From: Phytopseudomonas dryadis
GTDB lineage: Bacteria; Pseudomonadota; Gammaproteobacteria; Pseudomonadales; Pseudomonadaceae
Length of the DNA: 64,000 bases
Assembly (NCBI RefSeq): GCF_004327355.1
Contig: NZ_QJUM01000010.1
Coordinates: 1 to 64,000 of the forward strand
Direction of reading: 5' to 3'
Shown here: positions 7,485 through 16,838 of the stretch, piece by piece
Layout of the letters: every line of letters starts with the position of its first letter
How positions within the stretch are numbered: the stretch's first letter is position 1
Made by a program: the position numbers and the translations under genes
Notes under the pieces: generated by a model
Databases searched by the model: none
What the model saw: only the letters and a program-made list of their open reading frames with translations
What the model was told of the DNA's origin: nothing

Positions 7485-10400
7485 GGACTCTCCTTCGCAC
7501 TGAACAACGTTGCAGTGGCCACATTGAACGGCGACTGCGGAGCACGCACCGGCAAAGGCTGCACAGACAATGGCAACTTGCCCCCCTGGTTCAGCAATGA
7601 CAGCCGCATGAACATCTGTGCCCGGGTATCGCTGGTGTAAGGCGCGTGAACAGGCAGTTGCAGGGTCAGGGGGAACTGGGTGTAGTCGACGTTGGGCTGG
7701 CGCTGTACGGAAACATGCGAGCGCATCAATCGCAGCAACGACCAGGGCCCGGTGTATTCCCAGCCGGCCTCCAGGTCGGCCACCGCCAAGCTGGGTTGGA
7801 GCGGGTCGCTGGCGGGACGTTGCGAACCGTTTTTTGCCCAGCGCAGCACCAGCCTGACGGGCTCGCCGACGATCCAGTGCAAACGCCTCTGTTCATCGCC
7901 GGGATAAGCGATGGACTGGTGACCCGCCTGCAGGCCCCAGGCAATGATCTGTTCCGCCCCTCGCTCATCCCCGCGATCCGTACGCCAGGTGACTTCTATG
8001 TCCAGGCCCACGACGCCGTCTTCGTCACGCACGAACAACGGACCCAGCCAGGCGCGTGCCTGTTTCAGGCGATCCAGAAAGTCCTGGGCGGCGGGTTTGT
8101 CTTCTGAAAGGCTGTAGGCCAGTGCGCTTTCGGCCTGGGCCAGACTGGAGTCGATCAACTGCACCATGTGGCGCACTCGCTCAGGGTCCGCATCGTCAGC
8201 CTGGAGGTCGTGGGAAAACGGAAAGCGATCGGCGAGGTACTGATTGAAATAATCGGCCAGCCGGCCCCAGGCCACTGCACCCAGTTGTTGCTGTAAAGCC
8301 GTACAACGCTGCTGTGCCTTGTTCCAGAGTTCCTGGCCGCGTCGGGAGAGGTCATCGTAGCCCCGAGGAAGGCTGGACGCTTGCAGGATGGCGGCACAGG
8401 ATCGTGCGTCCATCTCGATGAAATCACGGCTGACCAACTGCTCGAACAAGGCCGCGGAACCGCTGGGGTTCTGCGCTTTGTACTTGAGCATTTCCTCATT
8501 CAGGGCGAGCAACCTGGTGACCTGTTCGTTATCGGCCATCGACAGATTGGGCTGCTGCCCCCTCAACCATTCCAGAGCCGCCAGGTGCTTTGCCGTGGTG
8601 TCCTGCATGATGGTGAACTGCTGCGCCAGGCTCTGCTTGAGGTCCTGGCTATCACTGGCGCGGAACAGGTGCAGCCCCAGGTTCTGGCCGCCCTCCCACT
8701 GTTCGATGGCATAGCGCTGCTGGAACAGCGGCAGTGCCTCGACCTCGCTCAGCGCACCTAGCACATCGGCCACCGCGCGCTGATTGAGAACGTGCTGAAA
8801 AGTCGTCGCCAGGTCCGGGCGCTTGAGTTCGCTAAAGGCCTTCTGCAAAAGCTGTGCTTTATCGGCTGGTACATCGAAGACCCGCTCGCCCCCCAGGCGT
8901 GGCGGCTCTCGGGCTTCCAGGCCGAACCACATGGCCGTGGCTGCTGCGCTCTGCGCAGCGTCAAGCAGGGCTGCGCGAAAAGCGGGTGGAATCCGCGGCA
9001 GTTCGCGGCCAGCGTAGTTGCTGTAGCTGTCGAAGTAATTGAGTGCCGCTCTCAAGCCCTCGCTGTCCACCGACAGGGCTCGACCATCGCTATCCTCCTG
9101 GCGCAAGGCGACGCCCGCGAAATCGTATCGCAGCAGGCTGTCTATGGCCTTGTCCAGCCCGACGATGTCCTCCCGCAGCGCGAGCGCTCCGCCACTCTGC
9201 TGCACCAGCAGATTGCCGTGGGTGCCGGTCTGGGTCACCCACTGATCACGAAAGCTCTTCTGCAGACGCGCCGCTTGATTATCCACCGCCTGGGCCGTCG
9301 ATGGGCCGAGCAGGCTGCTCTTGCTCACATCGTCGAGTAACGCCCGGTAGCCCGGTACCAGATCACGGCCATTGCTGCGGCTCCATGTGGAGTTGGTCAG
9401 GGCTATGGTCTCCTGCAAGTCGCCGATGAGCGCTCTGACCTCCTCCAACTCCGGCATGGAGTTGCCGTATCCCTCCCGTAACTTGTCCGTTTGGACACGC
9501 AGATAGCCAGCCGGACGGACAAAGTTGTCGCCCAATGAGTACTGCACCAGCCACAGTTGCATGAGTCGCTGGAAATGCTCGTTGATCCGTGCGCGATCGC
9601 TCTGCAGGTCGATCGGCTGCAAGGTGGGAGGGGCCGCTGTCGATAGCACCCGGTTGTAATAGGCTTCACGGCGTAACGTTGCGATATTGAGGTTGCTGCC
9701 AAAGGCGCTGTTACTCATCTGCGCCAGATCCTCAAGTGGCCCCTTGGGGTTACTCAGGGCTTGAGCGAACCATCTGTTCTGCTGCTCGACCCTGAGCGCA
9801 CCCTCGACCAGGGCCTTGGCGCCCAGGTAATTGGGCCATAGTTCGGGCTCGGTAGCCTCGGCGGTGGATCGGCGCTCACCGGACTGGATGCGGCTCAAGC
9901 CCTGGTAGTCGGCCACCATCAGCTCATGCAGTGGCAGGTAGAGATGATTCAGCGCCCTGCTGCGCAGGATGTCGGCAAGACGACCATCGAGCGAGGAGAA
10001 CCAGGAGGTCGGGTACGCGAGGGAAGCGTAGTGCCAGCGCGGCGCCTGTTCCAGAACCTCCCAGAACGTCAGCACATTGTGCCTGGTCAGCTCACGCCGC
10101 CGCGCCTCATCGGTCACGACCACATAGCGGGCCTGGGCCTGTTGCAACAGGGCGGCCAACCGGTCGGCATCGTCCACGGCGTCGCGCCAGACCCATACCA
10201 TTGCCGCGATCCAGACCAGCGCCATGACCAGCGCGCCAGCGCCCACCACCTGATGCCCGCGACGCCGTAGCCGCAGAATGCGCGGCACCGCTTGTGCCAG
10301 TCCCTGCTCGGCAATGATCTTCTGCTGCCAGATCTGCCGGGACAACAGGCTTTGACGCTCGGCTGCGGCAGCCGGGACAGCGCCCCAGTCATCGTCGCCG

Positions 10401-11290
10401 ATCGAGGCCTGGCTGGCGGTAAAGTACAAGCCCCGGAAACGTGGCGCCTCACCCAAGGCATTGCCCTGAAATACCGGGTCCAGCATCACATGCAGGTTGT
10501 CGTGCAGGCCTTCGAATTGCTGCGGCAGCCGATACAGCGCCTCGCTCAGTTCACCCGACAACGCGCCAAGCTCGAGCACCGCCTCGGTCACCGCCTGGGT
10601 TATCCGGCTCAAGGCGCGCTCGCTCCACTGCGCCTGCCAGATGGCGTCAGCCCCAGTGGGCGAAGCCCAGCCCAGGGTACAACCGCGACTCTCCTCGGGC
10701 AGCGCGGCGAGAAACGCCTGGAAGCCGGGCACCTCTTCCATGCCGGTCACCACGACATACACCGGCAGGCTCAAGCCGAGGCGCTGCAACAGGTCGATGA
10801 ACTTGCGACGCGCGGCCAAGCCATGGCTCAAGGCCTGCTCGCTGTTCCACAGACGGGCAGCCGGGATATTCCACACGACGCCATCCAGCGGCCGTTGCGA
10901 ACGCAGACGCAGCAGCAGACCGAGCAGGTGCCACCAGGCCCCCACCTGCGCGGTGACGCCCTCATCCGGGATGAACAGGGTATCCGGCACGACCAGCACG
11001 GCCCCCTCGGGGTCCGCCCACCAACGGCCGAACCAGGCGGACTTCGCCATGGGCTTGAGACGCCAGTCGGCGCATAGCTGTGTCCCGTGCTCGTCATCGC
11101 CGAGCATCAGGAACCAGGGCCTTTCATAACGATCATTGACCGCCAGATCACGCTCCATCTGGCGCAAGGAGCCGTAGAAACTGCGCGTTGCAGAACCTGA
11201 CCGGGTACGCAGCCACCAGATCGACAGACCCAGCGCCAGCAACAGCATGACAATGCCCAGCGCCCATAGGGCGACGGCCACGGCGCTCAT
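7481..11290 (-). CDS. tssM: type VI secretion inner-membrane protein TssM (IcmF family)
   Basis: TssM spans the inner membrane and, with TssL and TssJ, forms the membrane complex that anchors the T6SS. The 1269-residue product has a first membrane segment at ~5-28, a cytoplasmic IcmF domain, a further membrane segment near 345-370 (VVGAGALVMALVWIAAMVWV), and a long periplasmic part that would contact TssJ. Where many TssM proteins have a Walker A loop after PW-hydrophobic-G, this one reads PWFLMLGDDEHGTQ (residues 58-71). The glycine-lysine-threonine of a nucleotide site is absent. It overlaps tssL and tssA by four bases on each side, which indicates translational coupling. Confidence 0.95.
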   Translation of the reverse strand: MSAVAVALWALGIVMLLLALGLSIWWLRTRSGSATRSFYGSLRQMERDLAVNDRYERPWFLMLGDDEHGTQLCADWRLKPMAKSAWFGRWWADPEGAVLVVPDTLFIPDEGVTAQVGAWWHLLGLLLRLRSQRPLDGVVWNIPAARLWNSEQALSHGLAARRKFIDLLQRLGLSLPVYVVVTGMEEVPGFQAFLAALPEESRGCTLGWASPTGADAIWQAQWSERALSRITQAVTEAVLELGALSGELSEALYRLPQQFEGLHDNLHVMLDPVFQGNALGEAPRFRGLYFTASQASIGDDDWGAVPAAAAERQSLLSRQIWQQKIIAEQGLAQAVPRILRLRRRGHQVVGAGALVMALVWIAAMVWVWRDAVDDADRLAALLQQAQARYVVVTDEARRRELTRHNVLTFWEVLEQAPRWHYASLAYPTSWFSSLDGRLADILRSRALNHLYLPLHELMVADYQGLSRIQSGERRSTAEATEPELWPNYLGAKALVEGALRVEQQNRWFAQALSNPKGPLEDLAQMSNSAFGSNLNIATLRREAYYNRVLSTAAPPTLQPIDLQSDRARINEHFQRLMQLWLVQYSLGDNFVRPAGYLRVQTDKLREGYGNSMPELEEVRALIGDLQETIALTNSTWSRSNGRDLVPGYRALLDDVSKSSLLGPSTAQAVDNQAARLQKSFRDQWVTQTGTHGNLLVQQSGGALALREDIVGLDKAIDSLLRYDFAGVALRQEDSDGRALSVDSEGLRAALNYFDSYSNYAGRELPRIPPAFRAALLDAAQSAAATAMWFGLEAREPPRLGGERVFDVPADKAQLLQKAFSELKRPDLATTFQHVLNQRAVADVLGALSEVEALPLFQQRYAIEQWEGGQNLGLHLFRASDSQDLKQSLAQQFTIMQDTTAKHLAALEWLRGQQPNLSMADNEQVTRLLALNEEMLKYKAQNPSGSAALFEQLVSRDFIEMDARSCAAILQASSLPRGYDDLSRRGQELWNKAQQRCTALQQQLGAVAWGRLADYFNQYLADRFPFSHDLQADDADPERVRHMVQLIDSSLAQAESALAYSLSEDKPAAQDFLDRLKQARAWLGPLFVRDEDGVVGLDIEVTWRTDRGDERGAEQIIAWGLQAGHQSIAYPGDEQRRLHWIVGEPVRLVLRWAKNGSQRPASDPLQPSLAVADLEAGWEYTGPWSLLRLMRSHVSVQRQPNVDYTQFPLTLQLPVHAPYTSDTRAQMFMRLSLLNQGGKLPLSVQPLPVRAPQSPFNVATATLFSAKESP

Positions 11291-12054
11291 GAGCCCTGCT
11301 CCACGCGTGCCGGGGAAGCGAGGTGCAGCACCGGCTCCAGTTCCTGGGTGATATCACGCCAGAACAGATGCCCCCCTGCCGACAACAGCAGCACCCCACC
11401 GAGGATCGCCAGACCAAGACGCACGCCGTCGGGTAGCACGCGCCGCACCGGCAGGCGTAATGGTGTTACCCGCGCGGGGGCTTCCAGGGTTTCGGCCACA
11501 TCGGCATGGGAAGGGTCGCGCTGCCAGGCAAAGGTGAACAACGCGTGCCGCCATTTTTCGTGAATGGCCTGGCCACGGCCACCCCGCAAGCGTCCATGAA
11601 AGCCGAGGATCAGGCATTGCAGATAGACGTTGGCCAGGTCACGGCTGGCCGGCGCGCGCTCATCCAGTACCTTCTTCATGGCCACCGGTAACCGTTCACC
11701 GGCATTGCGGCTGCCATACAAACGCGCTTCGAGAGGTTTTTCCTGCCAGGCAGCCTGCCCGGCCCAGGGGGTGAACAGCAGCGTCTCATCCAGTAACGCC
11801 ACGAAGGCGTAGACCGTCGCCTTGACCTGAACCCCAGACGAATCGCCCACACCGGCGAACGCCCTGCGCCACAACCCGCGGGTTATCCGGTCCGCCGCCT
11901 CCACCGTGCGGAAGATCAGTTGCCCATCACTGTCGTCATCCTTTTCCAGCGTTTCCCAGACGGCCAGCCAATCCTGCCAGGCCTGACGAAACGACACACT
12001 CAAGGGGGACTCGTGCAGCCCTGGCAAAGGTGAACCTTTCATCCCTTCAGGCAT
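11287..12054 (-). CDS. tssL: type VI secretion protein TssL (DotU family)
   Basis: TssL is the small inner-membrane partner of TssM and recruits the baseplate. The 255-residue product shows the DotU core: YAFVALLDETLLFTPW followed by WQEKPLEARLYGSRNAGERL, and YLQCLILGFHGRLRG. A single C-terminal anchor lies at ~213-232 (GVRLGLAILGGVLLLSAGGH). There is no peptidoglycan-binding (OmpA-like) C-terminal domain, so anchoring to the wall would have to come from another protein. The ATG overlaps nothing upstream: 72 bp separate it from tssK, and AAAGGA upstream serves as ribosome site. Its stop overlaps the tssM start. Confidence 0.94.
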   Translation of the reverse strand: MPEGMKGSPLPGLHESPLSVSFRQAWQDWLAVWETLEKDDDSDGQLIFRTVEAADRITRGLWRRAFAGVGDSSGVQVKATVYAFVALLDETLLFTPWAGQAAWQEKPLEARLYGSRNAGERLPVAMKKVLDERAPASRDLANVYLQCLILGFHGRLRGGRGQAIHEKWRHALFTFAWQRDPSHADVAETLEAPARVTPLRLPVRRVLPDGVRLGLAILGGVLLLSAGGHLFWRDITQELEPVLHLASPARVEQGS

Positions 12055-12126
12055 ACGACATCCTTTATCGCGAGGGTCCGTTGACGTTCCAGCGCAAGCC
12101 GCGTTGCCGCGAGATATCTCGCCAGG

Positions 12127-13461
12127 CTAGGCCACATCGTCCTCATTGGCGACGAACAGGACGACCTGCCAGGGGCCGCTGCCCGGTCCATGTCCCGGCG
12201 CGACCACACGCAGTGCCTGGGCAGGGTCGAACCATTGACCCGATGCCTGCACGACAAACATTCGCGTGTCGTCGCCCACCCCGTAAGCCACCTGTTCCTG
12301 ACGGCTCATGGCCTGATGCGGCAGACCGCTCATGCGTTGCCTGACCAGCGTGGGGATGCAGGGACTCGAAGCGATGATCGCCCTGGCGAGCCACTCCGAC
12401 GCAGCCTGTTCATGGCTACCGCCAGGCATGCGCAAGCCGATCACCAAGCGCTGAACACGCTGTTCGGTATCGGGCAAGCGGATGCTGAAACTCTGACCCT
12501 CCTGATCGAACGGCAGACTCCGGTAACCGGCGCGGATCACCTCCAGCGTCGTGCTCAGCCAGCCCAGCACCTGGTCGTAGCCCTTTTGCAGATCCAGGTA
12601 ATCCAGCCCGGGAAAGGGCGGCACACCGGACACCGGATCCAGCGCGCACCAACTCCCGGCCATGCCGGTGAGCAAGCCATAGAGGGTATCCGGGGAGCTG
12701 GTACGACTGTTCAGCGCCGCCTCCACTTCCGGCAAGCGCGCCCACAAGGCCGTCAGTTGCCGACGAATTTCATCGATATCGTCATCGTGCCCGGCTTGCT
12801 GCGCATGGCGCAGACGCCCGGCGAGGAAAACGCACTTCTCACGCGCCCGGGCACACAGCGCCATGACCTTCAGGCCCAATGCGGACTCGGGTAGCACCCG
12901 CGACACGGGGCAGGTGTACGGCAGGCGGATGTAGCCCCCGCCCTCCTTGCCGATTCTGAGCACGGGCAGGCAAATGGCGTCGGCCTTTTGCTCCTCGGTT
13001 ATGAGCCGCAGGTTGGGTCGCCAGACCGTGATGGGCTCGGGGTACTCGCCACTGGCCAGGTCCGGAAGCGCTTCGCCGATCACGGACCGCAGGCGGCCGC
13101 TCAGGGGCACGATGCGCCCGCCACGCCAAAGTGGATTGACCGCCAGACAGACCGTAACCATGGCATCGGCGGCGCGCCCAATGGCCGGGGCTACGTCCAG
13201 TTCGAGCGGTGCATCGACACCGGCGGTCAATTCGACCGGCAGACCATCGGGCAATATCGCCTTGAGCGACAGTATTCGAATGCGTCCCGCGCTGAGCGCC
13301 ATGGCGTCGACATCGAGTTCGGACACCCCCCAGAACCGGGGATTGCCCGCACTGGCCAGGTGCGCGCTGAAGGCCTCGGCGCGCAAACTTTGCAGTTGGA
13401 AATGCTGGGGCAGCAACTGCATGCCCTCGTGCCAGCAAACCGCATCAGGTAGACCACTCAT
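12127..13461 (-). CDS. tssK: type VI secretion baseplate protein TssK
   Basis: TssK is a trimeric baseplate adaptor linking the TssE-F-G wedge to the TssL/TssM membrane complex. The 444-residue product begins with the family hallmark VCWHEGMQLLPQHFQLQSLR. It continues with the shoulder domain (RIRILSLKAILPDGLPVELT) and ends in the head domain that includes RPNLRLITEE and VRQRMSGLPHQAM. The length matches the family (about 440-450). It lies 45 bp downstream of tssJ in the leftward operon. Confidence 0.94.
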   Translation of the reverse strand: MSGLPDAVCWHEGMQLLPQHFQLQSLRAEAFSAHLASAGNPRFWGVSELDVDAMALSAGRIRILSLKAILPDGLPVELTAGVDAPLELDVAPAIGRAADAMVTVCLAVNPLWRGGRIVPLSGRLRSVIGEALPDLASGEYPEPITVWRPNLRLITEEQKADAICLPVLRIGKEGGGYIRLPYTCPVSRVLPESALGLKVMALCARAREKCVFLAGRLRHAQQAGHDDDIDEIRRQLTALWARLPEVEAALNSRTSSPDTLYGLLTGMAGSWCALDPVSGVPPFPGLDYLDLQKGYDQVLGWLSTTLEVIRAGYRSLPFDQEGQSFSIRLPDTEQRVQRLVIGLRMPGGSHEQAASEWLARAIIASSPCIPTLVRQRMSGLPHQAMSRQEQVAYGVGDDTRMFVVQASGQWFDPAQALRVVAPGHGPGSGPWQVVLFVANEDDVA

Positions 13462-13506
13462 CCCCGCCCCTCAACATCCGCTGTCGTGCCGTGGCGGCAC
13501 CGATCA

Positions 13507-13983
13507 TCAGTGCGAACCCTCTCCCAGCAATCGCATGTCCCTGCTTTCGAAGCGCAGCCATATCTTGCGCTGTTCGCCCAGGCGCAAGCGATGGACACCG
13601 GGAGTGTTATAGCCGGCGAAAACCAAAAGTCCAGCGGCCGCCTCGCCTCGCAGCGGAAAGTCACCCGATTCCATGAACTGGCCTGGCACCAGTTCCAGAC
13701 TCCAGATCGACATGAGGTGGCGATAATCGCGCCGGAACTGTTCCCGCTCGGCAAACCACTGCCTGGCCGGTATGGCGGAGAGCAGCTTGAGTAACTCGCC
13801 GTCCCCCACGGCGACGAAATCCACCGCAATGGGCGTGTCGTCATTGGCGCGCGGAGCCACGTCCAGGGTCACTTCATCCAGCCCGATCCTGGGCTCGCGC
13901 CACGCGCATGCGGCCAGCAGCAGCACCCCTAGCCCACCGATAAGAACCCCGAAAAAAGAAGAACGTCCCTGTTTCATGCGCAT
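13507..13983 (-). CDS. tssJ: type VI secretion outer-membrane lipoprotein TssJ
   Basis: TssJ is the outer-membrane lipoprotein that caps the TssM periplasmic arch. The 158-residue precursor has a signal peptide ending in a lipobox, LAAC, with the acylated cysteine at residue 26. The beta-sandwich that follows contains DDTPIAVDFVAVGD and a sheet-forming C-terminus (LRLGEQRKIWLRFESRDM). ATG codons at residues 1 and 3 are both possible starts. It is the first gene of the leftward operon and diverges from tssB across about 210 bp. Confidence 0.88.
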   Translation of the reverse strand: MRMKQGRSSFFGVLIGGLGVLLLAACAWREPRIGLDEVTLDVAPRANDDTPIAVDFVAVGDGELLKLLSAIPARQWFAEREQFRRDYRHLMSIWSLELVPGQFMESGDFPLRGEAAAGLLVFAGYNTPGVHRLRLGEQRKIWLRFESRDMRLLGEGSH

Positions 13984-14128
13984 CCAGAAAATTCGGTTTG
14001 CATTTTTATAGACCTGTTCTAGCGTCTTTGGTAGTTCGCCAGGTCGCTATCCCCAGGGCCGGCGAATCAGAGGGATCGCCGACGACGGAGCCGTGTTTCC
14101 GTAAAAACCGTCAATCCGTCGATCCAGC

Positions 14129-14193
14129 AAAGGAGTGCCATGACTAGGGAAACCGATGCATCGCACCCGTAAAACGCATCGGAGCCCACCGTC
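14129..14193 (+). promoter_or_regulatory. tssB leader: short upstream ORF, hairpin and GGA motifs
   Basis: Seen directly: a ribosome site AAGGAG (14129-14134) precedes a ten-codon ORF at 14140-14172 (MTRETDASHP, stop TAA). CCGATGC (14153-14159) pairs with GCATCGG (14176-14182). The right arm of that stem includes the first bases of the GGAG ribosome site for tssB (ATG 14194). Three GGA-containing motifs (AAAGGAG, CTAGGGA, ATCGGAG) are spaced through the leader, as in RsmA/CsrA targets. Translation of the short ORF would open or close the hairpin and so could set tssB expression. The regulatory role is inference. Confidence 0.4.
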
Positions 14194-14748
14194 ATGGCCG
14201 AAAGCACTCAGCACAAGTTGGATCGAGTCCGCCCTCCCCGAGTCCAGATCACGTACGACGTCGAAATCGGCGACGCCATCGAGAAAAAGGAATTGCCGCT
14301 GGTAGTCGGCATCCTCGCCGATCTTTCCGGCAAGCCGGATGTCCCCCTGGCCAAACTGGGCGAACGCCGTTTCATCGAGATCGACCGGGACAACTTCAAT
14401 GACGTGCTCGGCTCCATCGCACCGCGCGCGGCGGTGCAGGTCGACAACACCATTTCCGGCGACGACAGCAAGTTGAACGTAGAACTGCGTTTCAACCATA
14501 TCGACGACTTCGACCCGGTCAACATCGTCAATCAGGTAACCCCGCTACGGCGCCTCTACGAAGCGCGTCAGCGTCTGCGCGATCTGCTGACCAAGCTCGA
14601 TGGCAACGACGACCTCGACCAGTTGCTGCAGGATGTCGTGGCCAATACCGAAGGGCTGAAAGAAATCCGATCGGCACGGCCAGAAGCCACGGCAGACACA
14701 CCCTCGGCCGAATCGGATAGCGAGTCGCCAGCCGAACCCCAAGCCTGA
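14194..14748 (+). CDS. tssB: type VI secretion sheath small subunit TssB (VipA)
   Basis: TssB pairs with TssC to build the contractile sheath. The 184-residue product starts with the standard VipA segment (STQHKLDRVRPPRVQITYDV, then EIGDAIEKKELPLVVGILAD). It contains PLAKLGERRFIEIDRDNFND and ends in an acidic, proline-rich tail after the helix that packs on TssC. It opens the rightward operon, with tssC 28 bp downstream. Its start is set by the CGGAG ribosome site lying inside the leader hairpin described separately. Confidence 0.95.
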   Translation: MAESTQHKLDRVRPPRVQITYDVEIGDAIEKKELPLVVGILADLSGKPDVPLAKLGERRFIEIDRDNFNDVLGSIAPRAAVQVDNTISGDDSKLNVELRFNHIDDFDPVNIVNQVTPLRRLYEARQRLRDLLTKLDGNDDLDQLLQDVVANTEGLKEIRSARPEATADTPSAESDSESPAEPQA

Positions 14749-14776
14749 TCGTCACCGTTTTCAAGGAGGAACCGCC

Positions 14777-16258
14777 GTGCCCAAGTCCAGCGCCGCACAA
14801 ACCAGCGAAAGCACAACCGAAACCCTGTCACTGCTCGACCGTATCATCGCCGAAGGACGCATGGCCCACGATGACAGCCAGCAGGGCTATGCCCGCGACA
14901 TGCTGGCGGAGTTCGCCACCCAGGTTCTCGACGAGGGCATGGCCGTCGACAAGGACACCGTGGCGATGATCAACGACCGGATCAGCCAGATCGACGTACT
15001 GATCAGCGACCAGCTCAACCAGATACTCCACCACCCGGACGTGCAGAAGCTGGAAGCCTCCTGGCGCGGCCTGCACATGCTGGTGCAGAACACCGAAACC
15101 AGCACCCGCCTGAAATTGCGCCTGCTCAACGTCACCCAGAAAGAACTGCAGACCGATCTGGAGAAGGCCGTCGAGTTCGACCAGAGCGCACTGTTCAAGA
15201 AAATCTACGAAGAAGAGTACGGCACCTTCGGCGGCCACCCGTTCAGCCTGCTGGTCGGTGACTACACCTTCGGCCGTCACCCGCAGGACATCGGCCTGCT
15301 GGAAAAACTGTCGAACGTTGCCGCCGCGGCCCACGCGCCCTTCATCGCCGCCGCGAGCCCGCGCCTGTTCGACATGAACAGCTTCACCGAGCTGGCGGTA
15401 CCGCGCGACCTGGCGAAAGTGTTCGAGAGCCAGGAACTGATCAAATGGCGCTCCTTCCGCGAAAGCGAAGACTCGCGCTACGTGTCCCTGGTGCTGCCGC
15501 AATTCCTTCTGCGCCTGCCCTATGGGCCGGAGACGCTGCCGGTGGAGGGCATGAATTACCTCGAGGACGTCAATGGAACGGATCACGGCAAATACCTCTG
15601 GGGCAATGCGGCCTGGGCCCTGACCCAGCGCATTACCGAAGCCTTCGCCCTGTATGGCTGGTGTGCGGCGATTCGTGGCGCCGAGGGCGGTGGCGCCGTG
15701 GAAGGCCTGCCGGCCCACACCTTCCGCACCAGCTCGGGGGATATTTCCCTGAAGTGCCCGACCGAAGTGGCGATCACCGATCGCCGCGAAAAGGAACTGA
15801 ACGACCTGGGTTTCATCGCCCTGTGCCACAAGAAGAACAGCGACATCGCGGTGTTCTTCGGTGGCCAGACCACCAACAAGGCCAGGCTCTACAACACCAA
15901 CGAAGCGAACGCCAATGCCCGCATCTCCGCCATGCTGCCCTACGTGCTCGCGGCCTCGCGCTTCGCCCACTACCTCAAGGTGATCATGCGCGACAAGGTC
16001 GGCAGCTTCATGACCCGCGACAACGTACAGACCTACCTGAACAACTGGATCGCCGACTACGTCCTGATCAACGACAACGCGCCACAGGCCATCAAGGCCC
16101 AGTACCCGCTGCGCGAAGCCCGGATCGACGTATCGGAAGTGGCAGGAAAGCCCGGCGCATACCGCGCCACGGTGTTCCTGAGGCCGCACTTCCAGTTGGA
16201 GGAACTGACCGCCTCGATCCGCCTGGTCGCCACCCTGCCACCGCCCGTCGCGGCATAA
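14777..16258 (+). CDS. tssC: type VI secretion sheath large subunit TssC (VipB)
   Basis: TssC is the main sheath subunit and carries the segment recognised by ClpV once the sheath contracts. The 493-residue product contains the family blocks ILHHPDVQKLEASWRGLHML, FDQSALFKKIYEEEYGTFGG, LPQFLLRLPYGPETLPVEGM and FAHYLKVIMRDKVGSFMTRD. The length is normal. A strong ribosome site (AAGGAGGA) precedes a GTG start. It follows tssB and precedes hcp in the usual order. Confidence 0.96.
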   Translation: MPKSSAAQTSESTTETLSLLDRIIAEGRMAHDDSQQGYARDMLAEFATQVLDEGMAVDKDTVAMINDRISQIDVLISDQLNQILHHPDVQKLEASWRGLHMLVQNTETSTRLKLRLLNVTQKELQTDLEKAVEFDQSALFKKIYEEEYGTFGGHPFSLLVGDYTFGRHPQDIGLLEKLSNVAAAAHAPFIAAASPRLFDMNSFTELAVPRDLAKVFESQELIKWRSFRESEDSRYVSLVLPQFLLRLPYGPETLPVEGMNYLEDVNGTDHGKYLWGNAAWALTQRITEAFALYGWCAAIRGAEGGGAVEGLPAHTFRTSSGDISLKCPTEVAITDRREKELNDLGFIALCHKKNSDIAVFFGGQTTNKARLYNTNEANANARISAMLPYVLAASRFAHYLKVIMRDKVGSFMTRDNVQTYLNNWIADYVLINDNAPQAIKAQYPLREARIDVSEVAGKPGAYRATVFLRPHFQLEELTASIRLVATLPPPVAA

Positions 16259-16325
16259 GACCGGCCCCGCCCAGGCGGGAGCCGACACGCATTAGCGCGA
16301 ATCCACTTTTCAGGAGTACCAGGCA

Positions 16326-16826
16326 ATGGATGCGATCATTCTCGACCTCGGTGGCGACATCAAAGGCGACAGCCTGCTCGAGGGCTACCAGGACAAGATC
16401 GAAGTGATGTCCTACAGCCACAACGTGGCCATGCAGGTCACCAACGACGTCAGCAACTCGGAGCGCACCTCCGGCAAGCCGCACATCGGCGAGTTCACCC
16501 TGACCAAGTTCGTCGACACCTCGACCCCGTCGCTCAACGAGTTCTGCTGCGCCGGCAAGCCCCTGCCGGAAGCCAAGATCATCATCGGCCGTAACGCCGC
16601 GGAGGGCGATGGCAAGCTGCTGCCCTTCATCATCTACACCCTCAACAACGTGGTGATTTCGAACGTCAGTGTCAGCGGCGGAGCTGGAGGCAAGCCGGTG
16701 GAAACCCTTTCCCTGAACTTCACCAAGATCAAGTGGGAACTCACCGCCCAGAAGGACGACGGCACCAAGGAAGGCACGGCCGCCTCGACCTGGGACCTGG
16801 CCGCCAACAAACTCATCAAGTCCTGA
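16326..16826 (+). CDS. hcp: type VI secretion inner-tube protein Hcp (TssD)
   Basis: Hcp forms hexameric rings that stack into the tube expelled from the cell, and it can also carry small effectors. The 166-residue product has the Hcp beta-barrel pattern: DLGGDIKGDSLLEGYQDKIE, IGEFTLTKFVDTSTPSLNEF and ISNVSVSGGAGGKPVETLSL. A good ribosome site (CAGGAG) lies in a 67-bp gap after tssC, which would allow higher expression than its neighbours. The length fits the group of Hcp found with TssB/C of the same operon. Confidence 0.95.
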   Translation: MDAIILDLGGDIKGDSLLEGYQDKIEVMSYSHNVAMQVTNDVSNSERTSGKPHIGEFTLTKFVDTSTPSLNEFCCAGKPLPEAKIIIGRNAAEGDGKLLPFIIYTLNNVVISNVSVSGGAGGKPVETLSLNFTKIKWELTAQKDDGTKEGTAASTWDLAANKLIKS

Positions 16827-16838
16827 TCCGGCATCGCC

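Noticed and set aside
13984..14128. Sigma-54 or sigma-70 promoters between tssJ and tssB
   Set aside because: Short TA-rich stretches (for example TTTTTATAGA near 14004) are present but no -24/-12 GG-N10-GC pair or good -35/-10 pair with proper spacing was convincing on either strand.
14828..16288. A 486-codon open frame opposite tssC
   Set aside because: Antisense shadow; tssC is complete and has a strong ribosome site.
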